Part shown: piece by piece, positions 1-6,246 of the stretch
Layout: each line of letters starts with the position of its first letter
How positions within the stretch are numbered: position 1 is the first letter of the stretch
NCBI GenBank assembly: GCA_003516765.1
Contig: DPCD01000053.1
Coordinates: 6,997 to 16,731 of the forward strand
Origin: Clostridiales bacterium
GTDB lineage: Bacteria > Bacillota > Clostridia > Oscillospirales > Oscillospiraceae
Length of the DNA stretch: 9,735 bases
Reading direction: 5' to 3'
Translations under genes and position numbers: made by a program
The notes under the pieces: model-generated
Database searches by the model: none
What the model was told of the DNA's origin: nothing
The model's input: the letters and a program-made list of their open reading frames with translations, nothing else

Positions 1-932
1 TCCGTATCAAAGAACACCAGATCGCCCGTCTTCGGCGTATAATCGCCCGCGCTCTTGTAAAGCCCCGCGTCTTCCAGCCGCTCTGTCCAGTACACGCAGC
101 CCGCAGCATACGGAACATCCGCCTGCGCCACGCCCGCGTAGTGCAGGCAGAACGAAGCGAACATCGCGCACCACTCGCTGTAGGGATGGCCGTACCATGC
201 GCCGTAGCGCGTGTAGCCGTGCTTGCCGCCTGCGTCGTCGACCTCATAGTTGCGCCCGCTCTGCGTGTAGCCGATCTGACTTTTTGCCACCAGCGCAGCG
301 TTCTCGCCAGCCGTTTCGCCGGTCAGTTCCGGAATCGTCGCCTCCCACACGCCGGCGCTTTCCAGATCTGCGGATTTGTCCGAATAGCAGATCAGACTGT
401 GCGTATGCTCCGGCTTTGTGCAGGCAAACTCGCGCACGTAGCACGCCTCCGTGTGCCGGTGCGGCTCAGAAATCTCCTGCTGCTCTTCTTCGCCGCAGAT
501 CAGCGTCTCTTCATAGCCGTAGCAGTCCTCGGTATGCGTATGCCCTTCGATCACCTCCGGCTCCGTGCAGACGAGATTGCCCGCTTCATCGTAGCAATCG
601 TCCGTGTGCTCGTGCAGGGTATCTTCGCATTCTTCCAGCCCGCAGGTCAGAACCGGCTCATACTCGTAGCATGTCGCAGTATGAATATGCCCCTCCGGCT
701 GCACCACGTCAAATTCTCTGTCGCAGAGCAGCACCGTCTCGTAGCATTCATCCCCGTGCCGGTGCTCCTCCATGCCGCAGTAAGTCTGCTGCGCCATTGT
801 AATGGCAGGCAGAATCAGCGCGTAGGTCGTGCAGAACACAACCACCGCCGCCAACGCCAGGACCGCGCTGCGCCAGCGCTTTCTTCTGCGCCTCCGGTTT
901 GTATATACAGTTGCCTCGTGCCGCGCGTCCAT
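1..932 (-). CDS. Secreted CHAP-domain surface protein with H-x-H...C-Y repeats (3' end cut by window edge)
   Basis: 310 codons are visible; the gene continues past the left edge. I start it at the ATG at 932, preceded by an AGGGACGG-type site and 19 nt after the signal peptidase stop. The product has a basic N-terminus (R13-R21), a hydrophobic segment at about 22-45 ending LPAITMA, then six tandem units of H-x-H-x3-C-Y, mostly closed by a second Cys 5-8 residues on: His57/59-Cys63, 82/84-88, 107/109-113, 131/133-137, 158/160-164 and 176/178-182. A CHAP (NlpC/P60-like amidase) domain begins near residue 212. Its predicted catalytic Cys is C255 in SEWCAMF, and a GDLVFFD strand lies at 303-309; the catalytic His would lie outside the window. 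Clostridial proteins with this N-terminus often continue into Cna-B-type domains and a sorting signal, which cannot be checked here. The likely role is cell-wall hydrolysis or remodelling. The domain call is solid; the repeat function is unknown. Confidence 0.85.
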   Translation of the reverse strand, partial: MDARHEATVYTNRRRRRKRWRSAVLALAAVVVFCTTYALILPAITMAQQTYCGMEEHRHGDECYETVLLCDREFDVVQPEGHIHTATCYEYEPVLTCGLEECEDTLHEHTDDCYDEAGNLVCTEPEVIEGHTHTEDCYGYEETLICGEEEQQEISEPHRHTEACYVREFACTKPEHTHSLICYSDKSADLESAGVWEATIPELTGETAGENAALVAKSQIGYTQSGRNYEVDDAGGKHGYTRYGAWYGHPYSEWCAMFASFCLHYAGVAQADVPYAAGCVYWTERLEDAGLYKSAGDYTPKTGDLVFFDT

Positions 933-951
933 TGTCATTCACCGTCCCTTT

Positions 952-1542
952 TTATTGAAGCCTCCCGAATCCGGCAAGCGGCCAGACTCTCCAGACAATT
1001 TTTCCGACAACCTGCTCCTCCGCCACGCAGCCAACCTCCGAATGCCGGGAGTCCGCCGAGGTGGACCGATGGTCTCCCATGCAGAAATACCGGTTCTCCG
1101 GCACCTGATAGGGAAGCTCGATGTTGCAGTCGCCAAACGATTTTTCCGTCACATACAGCTCGTCGAGCTGCTTGCCGTCGACATAGACCGTGCCGTCGGG
1201 GTCGATATCCACCCACTGCCCCGGTCCTGCGATGCAGCGCTTGACGAGAATCTTGTTGCCGAGATAAAACGCAATCAGATCGCCCGGCTGAAACTCCGCG
1301 CCCTTGAGTGAGACGACGATGTCTCCTTCCGAGAGCGTCGGCGTCATCGAAGAGCCGTAGATCTGCAAAACCGGCGTCAGTACCGTCGCCACCAGCACAG
1401 CCAGCGCCGCCACGACAATCAGCACATTCACCGTGCTGCGCAGCGTCTGGCGGTAGCGCCTGCGATAGCGAAGCCGCTCGCGCTCGGCGCGCACCTGCTC
1501 GATGGCAGGCACCTCCACCGGCTTTTTTTCCTTCACCCGCAT
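952..1542 (-). CDS. lepB: Type I signal peptidase (SPase I)
   Basis: This 196-aa membrane serine protease cleaves signal peptides from exported proteins on the outer face of the membrane. The start is the ATG at 1542, with an AAGGGG site 8-9 nt upstream; a longer reading frame to 1629 would run through the upstream gene and is not preferred. The N-terminus is highly basic (residues 1-35, many Arg), then there is a single membrane span at about 37-58. The catalytic Ser is S65 in GSSMTPTL and the general-base Lys is K101 in KILVKRC. The conserved C-terminal box at 156-167 reads GDHRSTSADSRH, with His where many homologues have Asn (GDNR). The Ser-Lys dyad is bacterial type rather than the archaeal/SipW Ser-His type. 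It sits 11 nt after the coiled-coil gene and 19 nt before the CHAP surface protein, so all three are probably one transcript, and the CHAP protein is a plausible substrate. Confidence 0.93.
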   Translation of the reverse strand: MRVKEKKPVEVPAIEQVRAERERLRYRRRYRQTLRSTVNVLIVVAALAVLVATVLTPVLQIYGSSMTPTLSEGDIVVSLKGAEFQPGDLIAFYLGNKILVKRCIAGPGQWVDIDPDGTVYVDGKQLDELYVTEKSFGDCNIELPYQVPENRYFCMGDHRSTSADSRHSEVGCVAEEQVVGKIVWRVWPLAGFGRLQ

Positions 1543-1553
1543 ACCAGAGCCCC

Positions 1554-2000
1554 TTACTTCTGAAGCGCCAGCCGCAGCGCCTCGTAGGATTGGAGCATCG
1601 TGTCGGTCTTCTCCTGAAGCTCCGCCCACTTCTGCTGTGTGCCTTCATCCGTCATGGCGCGGATGCGGTCTGCTTCCTGCTGTGCCTGCTGCACAATGGC
1701 GTTTGCCTTGCGCTGCGCATCTGCCACGATCCGGTCGGCAAGCTGCTGCGACTGCTCGTTTGCTGCATGGACCTGTGCCAGATACTGATCTGCTGCCGCC
1801 TGCGCCGCCTCAAACACCCCGTTCAGCGCCAGCGCCGCCTCGGCGATCGAGCCCGCATTTTCCAGCTTCACCGTCCGGTCTGCCAGCTGTTTGCGGATGG
1901 TTTCGTTTTCCTGTTCGAGCCGCTGCGTTTTCTGCTGCAGCTCATAAATAATGTCCAGCAAATCCTCCCGTGTGAGACGCCGAAGTTCCCGTTCCGTCAT
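1554..2000 (-). CDS. Coiled-coil protein of unknown function
   Basis: This 148-aa soluble protein has no signal peptide or membrane span. Residues 9-45 (REDLLDIIYELQQKTQRL onward) and about 60-148 are rich in Ala, Gln, Glu, Arg and Leu with heptad-like spacing, giving two long helical coiled coils around a short break near 46-56 (KLENAGSIAEAAL). The second helix resembles DivIVA or ATP-synthase b-subunit coiled coils, but I see no diagnostic DivIVA N-terminal membrane-binding motif. Similar Clostridia proteins are sometimes labelled 'DNA repair protein', which nothing in this sequence supports. The start ATG at 2000 has GGAG 8 nt upstream. It is the first gene of the operon leading into signal peptidase and the CHAP surface protein, with a promoter about 90 nt upstream. 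A scaffold or envelope-organising role is a guess from that context. Confidence 0.8.
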   Translation of the reverse strand: MTERELRRLTREDLLDIIYELQQKTQRLEQENETIRKQLADRTVKLENAGSIAEAALALNGVFEAAQAAADQYLAQVHAANEQSQQLADRIVADAQRKANAIVQQAQQEADRIRAMTDEGTQQKWAELQEKTDTMLQSYEALRLALQK

Positions 2001-2094
2001 GTTCTGTTCTCCAAATCCTTCCAGATATTTGATTCCTCTGCGCGCTTTTGGAAACGTTTAATTCATTGGTTCCATGTACTGTCTTCTATTGTTA

Positions 2095-2123
2095 ATCATA
2101 AACAATTTGCCGCTCGAAATCAA
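2095..2123 (-). promoter_or_regulatory. Sigma-A-like promoter for the coiled-coil/signal peptidase/CHAP operon
   Basis: On the minus strand the -35 TTGATT (2123-2118) is followed by a 17-nt spacer and the -10 TATGAT (2100-2095), matching 4/6 and 5/6 of the consensus. The predicted transcript would begin near 2088, giving a leader of about 88 nt before the ATG at 2000. The surrounding region is AT-rich compared with the genes. Confidence 0.6.
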
Positions 2124-2218
2124 GTACTTGCGTGTTAAAACATTCACATTTTACATGTAATTTTCCCACCTTTTCTGCATAATTCTTCCAGAGATATTAT
2201 ATATATCCATAATAAAGC

Positions 2219-2298
2219 GATGCCCGCCTCCCGGGCAGCTGTCCTGCCTTGAAAGCGGAGCATCCTTAGTTTCTGTATCCATCCGGCGCGCCGGTTTT
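2219..2298. other. Potentially structured non-coding segment between two minus-strand genes
   Basis: The gap 2001-2306 holds the operon promoter and this segment, and otherwise nothing I recognise. In plus-strand sense, GATGCCCGC (2219-2227) can pair with GCGG-A-GCATC (2255-2264, one bulged base), enclosing a second stem of GGGCAG (2233-2238) with CTGCCT (2244-2249) around a 5-nt loop. A 12-bp palindrome CCGGCGCGCCGG (2283-2294) followed by TTTT lies just downstream. A competing hairpin, TGCCCG-CCTCC-CGGGCA at 2221-2237, is also possible. On the minus strand that alternative is followed by CTTTATT and could act as a weak terminator for the 53-aa gene. It could be a small RNA on the plus strand, or just the 3' end of the small gene's transcript. 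I recognise no known RNA family. Confidence 0.3.
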
Positions 2299-2306
2299 GA
2301 CACGCC

Positions 2307-2468
2307 CTATTGCACCCGGTAGCTCGAAAGCACCAACTCCGTTACCCGCTCCCGGAACGCGCGCTCCGGCGCGCAATAGCGCCGCGCACCCAAAGACCTG
2401 TGAAACGAAACAAGCCTTCGCTTCTCGTCCACCCACGCCTCAAAGACCCGCTCCTTTGCCTGCTCCAT
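2307..2468 (-). CDS. Small 53-aa protein, conserved-looking, unknown function
   Basis: An ATG at 2468 opens a 53-codon frame ending in TAG at 2307, preceded in frame by TGA GAG, so no longer start exists. AAAGGG lies 9 nt upstream of the ATG. The product is very basic and soluble, with no membrane span. It begins MEQAKERVFEAWVDEKRR and ends in SSYRVQ. The core AWVDEKRRLVSFH followed by a helical, Arg-rich tail (ERAFRERVTELVLSSYRVQ) recalls short uncharacterised proteins I have seen in Clostridia with a 'WVDE+++IVSFH' core; this is recollection, not a search. Codon use is like the neighbouring genes, and the overlapping plus-strand frame is Pro/Ala-rich shadow sequence. It is divergent from the XRE regulator, with 119 nt between the starts, so it may share a control region with it. 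Confidence 0.65.
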   Translation of the reverse strand: MEQAKERVFEAWVDEKRRLVSFHRSLGARRYCAPERAFRERVTELVLSSYRVQ

Positions 2469-2505
2469 CTCTCACGACCCTTTCCCTGCCGCACCGTGAA
2501 TTTGG

Positions 2506-2520
2506 CGCATGGTAAATGCG
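2506..2520. promoter_or_regulatory. Short inverted repeat upstream of the XRE gene, possible operator
   Basis: CGCAT-GGTAA-ATGCG is a perfect 5-bp inverted repeat with a 5-nt centre. It overlaps a GGTAAA direct repeat (2511-2516 and 2520-2525). It lies between the divergent 53-aa gene and the XRE gene, where an autoregulating HTH protein might bind. It is short enough to be chance. Confidence 0.2.
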
Positions 2521-2530
2521 GTAAAAGCTA

Positions 2531-2560
2531 TTAAAATGCAGCGATTATTCAAAGTATAAG
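2531..2560 (+). promoter_or_regulatory. Weak candidate promoter for the XRE regulator
   Basis: TTAAAA (2531-2536), an 18-nt spacer and TATAAG (2555-2560) match 4/6 and 5/6 of the sigma-A hexamers. Transcription would start near 2567, leaving room for the AGGTGG site ahead of the GTG start at 2588. Confidence 0.35.
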
Positions 2561-2587
2561 AAACGAAATATCGTAGGTGGTGGTTGT

Positions 2588-2896
2588 GTGACAGATATTC
2601 TCTCGATGATTCGTCAAACCCGCGAGGCGCGCGGCTGGACCGAATATCAGCTTGCCGAACGCTCGGGGCTGCCGCAGTCGACCATTTCCTCGTGGTATAA
2701 AAAGGGCATGACGCCGTCTTTTTCGTCGCTGGAAAAGATCTGCGACGCTTTCGGTCTGACGCTCTCGCAGTTTTTTGCAGATGGGCAGGAGCGTCTCGCG
2801 CTGACAGACGATCAGCGCCTCCTCTTGGATGCCTGGGCGCTTCTGACCGCCCCGCAAAAAGACGCGCTGCTCGCTTTCCTGCAGACCATGCGCTGA
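2588..2896 (+). CDS. XRE-family helix-turn-helix regulator
   Basis: This 102-aa protein starts at GTG 2588, with AGGTGGTGG just upstream. Residues 4-64 form a Cro/C1-type HTH domain: ILSMIRQTREARGWTEYQLA (helices 1-2), then the turn and recognition helix around SGLPQSTISSWYKKG at 26-40, then SSLEKICDAFGLTLSQFF. The C-terminal tail (about 70-102, with LTDDQRLLLDAWALLTAPQK) is helical and could be a dimerisation segment; it has no sensor or peptidase domain. The tail resembles that of many chromosomal Clostridia XRE proteins. It is monocistronic, divergent from the 53-aa gene and ended by a strong terminator. Its targets are unknown; autoregulation or control of the divergent small gene is the obvious guess. 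No phage, integrase or toxin gene is present to suggest a mobile origin. Confidence 0.9.
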   Translation: MTDILSMIRQTREARGWTEYQLAERSGLPQSTISSWYKKGMTPSFSSLEKICDAFGLTLSQFFADGQERLALTDDQRLLLDAWALLTAPQKDALLAFLQTMR

Positions 2897-2918
2897 GCAC
2901 ACACAAATCCATAGGACA

Positions 2919-2955
2919 AAAAGAAGGATGCCTTTATCCGGCACCCTTCTTTTTT
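2919..2955. terminator. Bidirectional intrinsic terminator between convergent genes
   Basis: AAGAAGGATGCC (2921-2932) pairs with GGCACCCTTCTT (2940-2951) across a 7-nt loop, followed by a T-run through 2955. On the minus strand the single mismatch becomes a G-U pair and the hairpin is followed by TTTTT, so it should also stop transcription from the membrane-protein gene ending at 2969. Confidence 0.85.
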
Positions 2956-2968
2956 GCATCTCAAAGCC

Positions 2969-3832
2969 TCAGAGCAGGCTCGCGGCAAGATGCCACACGG
3001 GCTCGGCAAGCACATAGCCCAGCGCCGCCGAGCAGACGTTCGCACAAATGGCGTAAAGCACTGCCCTCCGTTTGCTCCTTCCCCGGAGCGTTCGGGCGTA
3101 GACGCACGACTCGATCAGCGTTACAACCGCCTCCGCCGGGAAAAACAGCAGGAAATAAAACCAGCTTACGCCGCTTTGCAGCGCAAAAAACGAGAAGCAT
3201 CCGTGCAGCAGCCCCTGCGTCAGGAAATTGACCAGCAGCACCGTCTTCCAGTTTTCCCGCAGGGAAAATCCGAACAGCAGCAACACCAGAAATTCAATCA
3301 CGAGCGTCGGCACAAACGTCGCCAGAAACTGCAGCGCGTAGCCCCGATACACCGGCTGCGGCTCCACGGTCTTTGCCGCCCAGTCAACCGTCACGATGCT
3401 CTGCAGGGTGTCTCGCTGCAAAACGTCGGACAAAAACACTTCGCCGGACTGCGTCACCATCAGAATCCGGTACGTCTGCGGCACGCCGACATAGCGGAAC
3501 GTATGAAGCATCTCGCCGTTTTCGCCTGCCTGCCCGGTAAGGTCTCCCCAGATGGGCGCTCTGGTTGAGCCCTGCGAAATGCAGCCGTGCCATCCTGAAG
3601 GAATCGCCGCACGAAACGCCTGCAGCAGCGCCGGGTCCAGCCCCGTCTCATTCGTTTCATACGCGCCTGTGTAGGTTCCCTCGTCCAGAAGATCGAGATA
3701 GTATGCCTCCTGCGGCGCATGCACCACACGCACCGCCAGCTGCGGCTTGGGACCGGAATCGGCAAACACCACCGTCGTCAGAAGCACTGTCAGAAGCAGC
3801 ATCAAAATTGCCGCGCGAAACCGTCTTTTCAT
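2969..3832 (-). CDS. Secreted-domain, four-span membrane protein of unknown function
   Basis: This 287-aa protein has an ideal ribosome site (AAAGGAG, 9 nt before the ATG at 3832). A cleavable signal peptide (residues 1-24, ending VVFA) is followed by DSGPKP, an extracytoplasmic domain of about 140 residues (25-165), and four predicted membrane spans at about 165-190, 197-218, 222-242 and 256-280. A basic loop, ARTLRGRSKRR, lies between the last two. The 'DSGPKPxxxV' start followed by a '..YYLDLL' segment is one I associate with an uncharacterised Firmicutes family, from memory only. There is no catalytic motif. It lies 71 nt downstream of the lipoprotein gene on the same strand, so it may share that BlaI-controlled transcript, though a weak promoter of its own is visible at 3871-3899. 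A role as membrane partner of the lipoprotein is inference. Confidence 0.8.
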   Translation of the reverse strand: MKRRFRAAILMLLLTVLLTTVVFADSGPKPQLAVRVVHAPQEAYYLDLLDEGTYTGAYETNETGLDPALLQAFRAAIPSGWHGCISQGSTRAPIWGDLTGQAGENGEMLHTFRYVGVPQTYRILMVTQSGEVFLSDVLQRDTLQSIVTVDWAAKTVEPQPVYRGYALQFLATFVPTLVIEFLVLLLFGFSLRENWKTVLLVNFLTQGLLHGCFSFFALQSGVSWFYFLLFFPAEAVVTLIESCVYARTLRGRSKRRAVLYAICANVCSAALGYVLAEPVWHLAASLL

Positions 3833-3870
3833 GGAAGATGCTCCTTTCGTCTCAGGATTGTCTTATCTGC

Positions 3871-3899
3871 ATCTTACCACACTTTGTGTATCTTGAAAA
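3871..3899 (-). promoter_or_regulatory. Weak candidate promoter ahead of the membrane-protein gene
   Basis: TTTTCA (3899-3894), a 17-nt spacer and TAAGAT (3876-3871) each match 4/6 of the sigma-A hexamers. A small inverted repeat, ACAC-TTT-GTGT (3879-3889), lies in the spacer. This would allow expression independent of the lipoprotein gene, but no terminator is visible in the 71-nt gap, so read-through is also expected. Confidence 0.3.
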
Positions 3900-3903
3900 G
3901 AGC

Positions 3904-6141
3904 TTAATTTTCATATTGCTCCTGCAGATAAATGCCCGCGCGCGACTGGATATTCTGCGCCGCCTGTTCCGCGGAGATGACTCCGGCAAAATAGGCTGCC
4001 GCCTCCTCGCAGAGAATGTCCTCCAGCGCCCGATCCTGCCCCGTGCGCACGGTGATGGTTTCCAGCAGCGCATAAAACTGCGCCGCATCCGATTCGCTGA
4101 GCAGCTCCACCTCGCCGTACCAGTCGGTGCGGTTTCCTGCCATAAAATCCTCCATTTCCGCGCGCAGCAGCGCGGAATTTGCCGGAATTCTGTTTTCCTG
4201 CTGATAAGAAAAGCAGAAAGCAAAAAACGCCTTCGCTCCATCGAGATCGCTGCACTGTGGTCCGAGTCCGAGAGACGTGAGAATATTATACGCGCTGCCG
4301 CTGCCGCTTTCTACCGGGAAGCCTGCATAGGTGTAGCCCTGCTCGCCCCATGTCTTCGCGTAATACTCTCCCCGCCCGGCAAGCCACGAAACGGAGCTGA
4401 TCCAGCCAAGGCCGACGAGCGTTGTCTCCGGGCTGTCCGGCGTCGAGCCGTCGCCGCCCCAGCGCTTGCACCAGGTCAGATAGTCACAGAATTCCTGCGA
4501 GTCAAAGCGGCAGGTCGCCGTTTCCCGGTCCGTGAACGCGCCGATACAGAACAGCGCGCAGAGCCCGAACAAATTCTCCGGCGTATTCCAGGAATCGACC
4601 GGCACCCAGCCCTCCGGCATCTGCGCACGCGCCTGCTCCAAATCCTCCAGCGTCACGCCCGGCTCCGGCACGAAGCGTGCAGGCGCGATCAGCGTATCAA
4701 TCTGAACCGTCAGCGGCAGCTCATACACCGCGCCGTCCTGCTCCAAAAGCCGGTACAGCCCCGGCAGCAGATTCTCCTCCGTCAGAAAATCCACCGTCAG
4801 CGGCAGAAGATCGGCGCAGACCGCCTCTGCGCGAAGAGCTGGCGGGTTGAACCCATTGATATCATAGAACGCAAACAGATCCGGTCCCTGCCCCGCCATA
4901 ATCTGCGTGCGCAGAACATCCAGAGACGCCGCGTCAGTATCATATTCCGAATCGGAATACGTTTCATACTCGATCCGATACCGGTCTTGACCGGTGTTGA
5001 ACGCCTGCACCATCTGCCCAAAGTCATACGAAACCTCGCCTCCGCCTGTCACAACGGCAAGCCGCAACACTCTTTTCTCGGGCACGCTGCCGTCTTCCCA
5101 GCGCAGGAAGGTCAAGCCCTGACCGTTCGGCGTATACAAAAGATAGCCTTCCGGCAGCTCTGCAATCTGCTCCGCCTCCAGCTGAACGCCCAGCTCCCGC
5201 GCGGAAGCCGACACTTGCGTCTGCCCTGTCTGCATGTCCATCGTGCAAAGCCCCGTGTCATCGCAGAGCAGCACGCCGCCGTCCAGCGCCAGCCCGAGCC
5301 CCGTCGTTTCCCGACTGACCGCTTCTTCTCCCAGCGGCGCGAGCGTCTGCGCGTCAAATTGCCGCAGCTCCGAGTCGGCGCCGCCTAAGACGTTCCGCGT
5401 CAGAACAAGAAGCGTATCTCCTTGCCGCTGCATTGCGGCAAACAGCCAGCCATCGGCGTTGGGGTCAACCGTCTGGCGCGCAAGCTCTGCGCCCTGTTCG
5501 TCCAGCAAAATCAGCTGCGAACCGGCAAGCAGGCAGAAGCCGGTCTTCATCCGGACCAGCTGGAAAAAACGCGCGCCCTGTCGGGCATCGGTTATCGAAA
5601 CCGGAATCGTCTTTTCCTGCGCGAAGCTTTCGTCGTAATGCGTCAGTGTCAAGCGCCCCTCCGGCTCGGGCTCCACCTGCATCAGAAGGTCGCTTCCCCG
5701 CGGAACAAAATACCGTGCCGGAAGGCTTCCGCTGAGCAGCCACGCGCCGCCCTCTTCGTCTGCGCAGAGCGCATACAGATAGTCCGCGCCTTCTGCAAGC
5801 GTCAGCTGTTCGGTTTCGCCGCCCGGGTCCTGCTTCCAGAGTGCAGGTCCTTCCTCTGCCGGACCGCCTGCCAGAATGGTATCCCCTGCCGCCGTCAGCG
5901 CCGTCGCCAGCTGCAGGTCTCCCGGCAGCGGCAGACTTGCATATTCCAGATGTCTCGTCTGTCCGTTTTCCGTTTCCTGTGTGGTTTTCCCGTTGGCTTC
6001 CGGCGCAGCTTCCTCGTTGGAAGAAGCTGCCTGCTCCCCGCCCGGCACGCAAAGCGATGTCACCTGTTTTTCCCGCGCACAGCCGCAGAGCATGGAAAGC
6101 AGCAAAATCAAAGCGCCGAAGCGCTGCATCATTCGTTTCAA
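3904..6141 (-). CDS. Lipoprotein: propeller-like N-terminal region plus family 1-type solute-binding domain
   Basis: 745 aa from the TTG at 6141. The signal peptide starts MKRMMQRFGALILLLSM and ends in the lipobox LCGC, so C21 is the predicted lipidated residue. A Ser/Glu/Asn-rich linker follows. Residues about 60-350 contain repeated beta-strand blocks (for example GDTILAGGP, GGAWLLSGS, LILLDEQGAEL, GGVLLCDDTGLCTMDMQTG) that read like beta-propeller blades. From about 357 (RVLRLAVVTGGG) the protein resembles ABC-type extracellular solute-binding proteins: an opening strand, QAFNTGQDRYRIE, GPDLFAFYDI and YELPLTVQIDTLIAP. No permease or ATPase is next to it, so a sensory or scavenging role is as likely as transport. 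A longer frame to 6297 begins inside the -35 box and cannot be the start. ATG 6132 is the alternative start (742 aa), but it has no ribosome site. The gene is divergent from blaI and probably repressed by it. Confidence 0.85.
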   Translation of the reverse strand: MKRMMQRFGALILLLSMLCGCAREKQVTSLCVPGGEQAASSNEEAAPEANGKTTQETENGQTRHLEYASLPLPGDLQLATALTAAGDTILAGGPAEEGPALWKQDPGGETEQLTLAEGADYLYALCADEEGGAWLLSGSLPARYFVPRGSDLLMQVEPEPEGRLTLTHYDESFAQEKTIPVSITDARQGARFFQLVRMKTGFCLLAGSQLILLDEQGAELARQTVDPNADGWLFAAMQRQGDTLLVLTRNVLGGADSELRQFDAQTLAPLGEEAVSRETTGLGLALDGGVLLCDDTGLCTMDMQTGQTQVSASARELGVQLEAEQIAELPEGYLLYTPNGQGLTFLRWEDGSVPEKRVLRLAVVTGGGEVSYDFGQMVQAFNTGQDRYRIEYETYSDSEYDTDAASLDVLRTQIMAGQGPDLFAFYDINGFNPPALRAEAVCADLLPLTVDFLTEENLLPGLYRLLEQDGAVYELPLTVQIDTLIAPARFVPEPGVTLEDLEQARAQMPEGWVPVDSWNTPENLFGLCALFCIGAFTDRETATCRFDSQEFCDYLTWCKRWGGDGSTPDSPETTLVGLGWISSVSWLAGRGEYYAKTWGEQGYTYAGFPVESGSGSAYNILTSLGLGPQCSDLDGAKAFFAFCFSYQQENRIPANSALLRAEMEDFMAGNRTDWYGEVELLSESDAAQFYALLETITVRTGQDRALEDILCEEAAAYFAGVISAEQAAQNIQSRAGIYLQEQYEN

Positions 6142-6149
6142 GCCGTTAT

Positions 6150-6229
6150 TTCCGGCAGCTGTCTGCCCGAACGCCGCCGCGCGCGCGGCGCCCGGGGGTC
6201 TGGTTGTCTGTGTAACTTTGCTGCCGGAA
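6150..6229 (-). promoter_or_regulatory. 80-nt leader hairpin separating a Shine-Dalgarno sequence from the TTG start
   Basis: On the minus strand, AAAGGAGG (6237-6230) has no ATG, GTG or TTG within usable distance. It is followed at once by TTCCGGCAGC (6229-6220), which is exactly complementary to GCTGCCGGAA (6159-6150). The enclosed 60 nt contain a very GC-rich inner hairpin around the 14-nt palindrome at 6176-6189 (CGCCGC-GCGC-GCGGCG core). If the 10-bp outer stem forms, the ribosome site is brought to exactly 8 nt (ATAACGGC) from the TTG at 6141. The pairing is read directly from the sequence; its role in start selection is inference. Confidence 0.6.
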
Positions 6230-6246
6230 CCTCCTTTCTCGTTTGT

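Noticed and set aside
384..764. CRISPR-like or DNA repeat array
   Set aside because: The periodicity of about 24 residues is at protein level (H-x-H...C-Y); the DNA copies diverge at silent positions and there are no constant repeats and unique spacers.
141..1244. Long open plus-strand frame (367 aa) and its overlapping neighbours
   Set aside because: Antisense to the CHAP protein and signal peptidase genes; Arg/Pro/Ala-rich low-complexity product typical of a shadow frame in GC-rich DNA, with no recognisable domain.
2283..2298. CCGGCGCGCCGG-TTTT as a stand-alone terminator
   Set aside because: The palindrome has no free loop (effective stem 4 bp) and only four T residues; it is mentioned only as part of the structured segment.
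2588..2896. Phage repressor or toxin-antitoxin antitoxin
   Set aside because: No integrase, phage gene, att-like repeat or toxin partner is adjacent, and composition matches the neighbouring chromosomal genes.
3565..5388. 607-aa plus-strand frame
   Set aside because: Antisense to the lipoprotein and membrane-protein genes; composition is His/Arg/Gln-rich noise with no signal peptide, domain or ribosome site.
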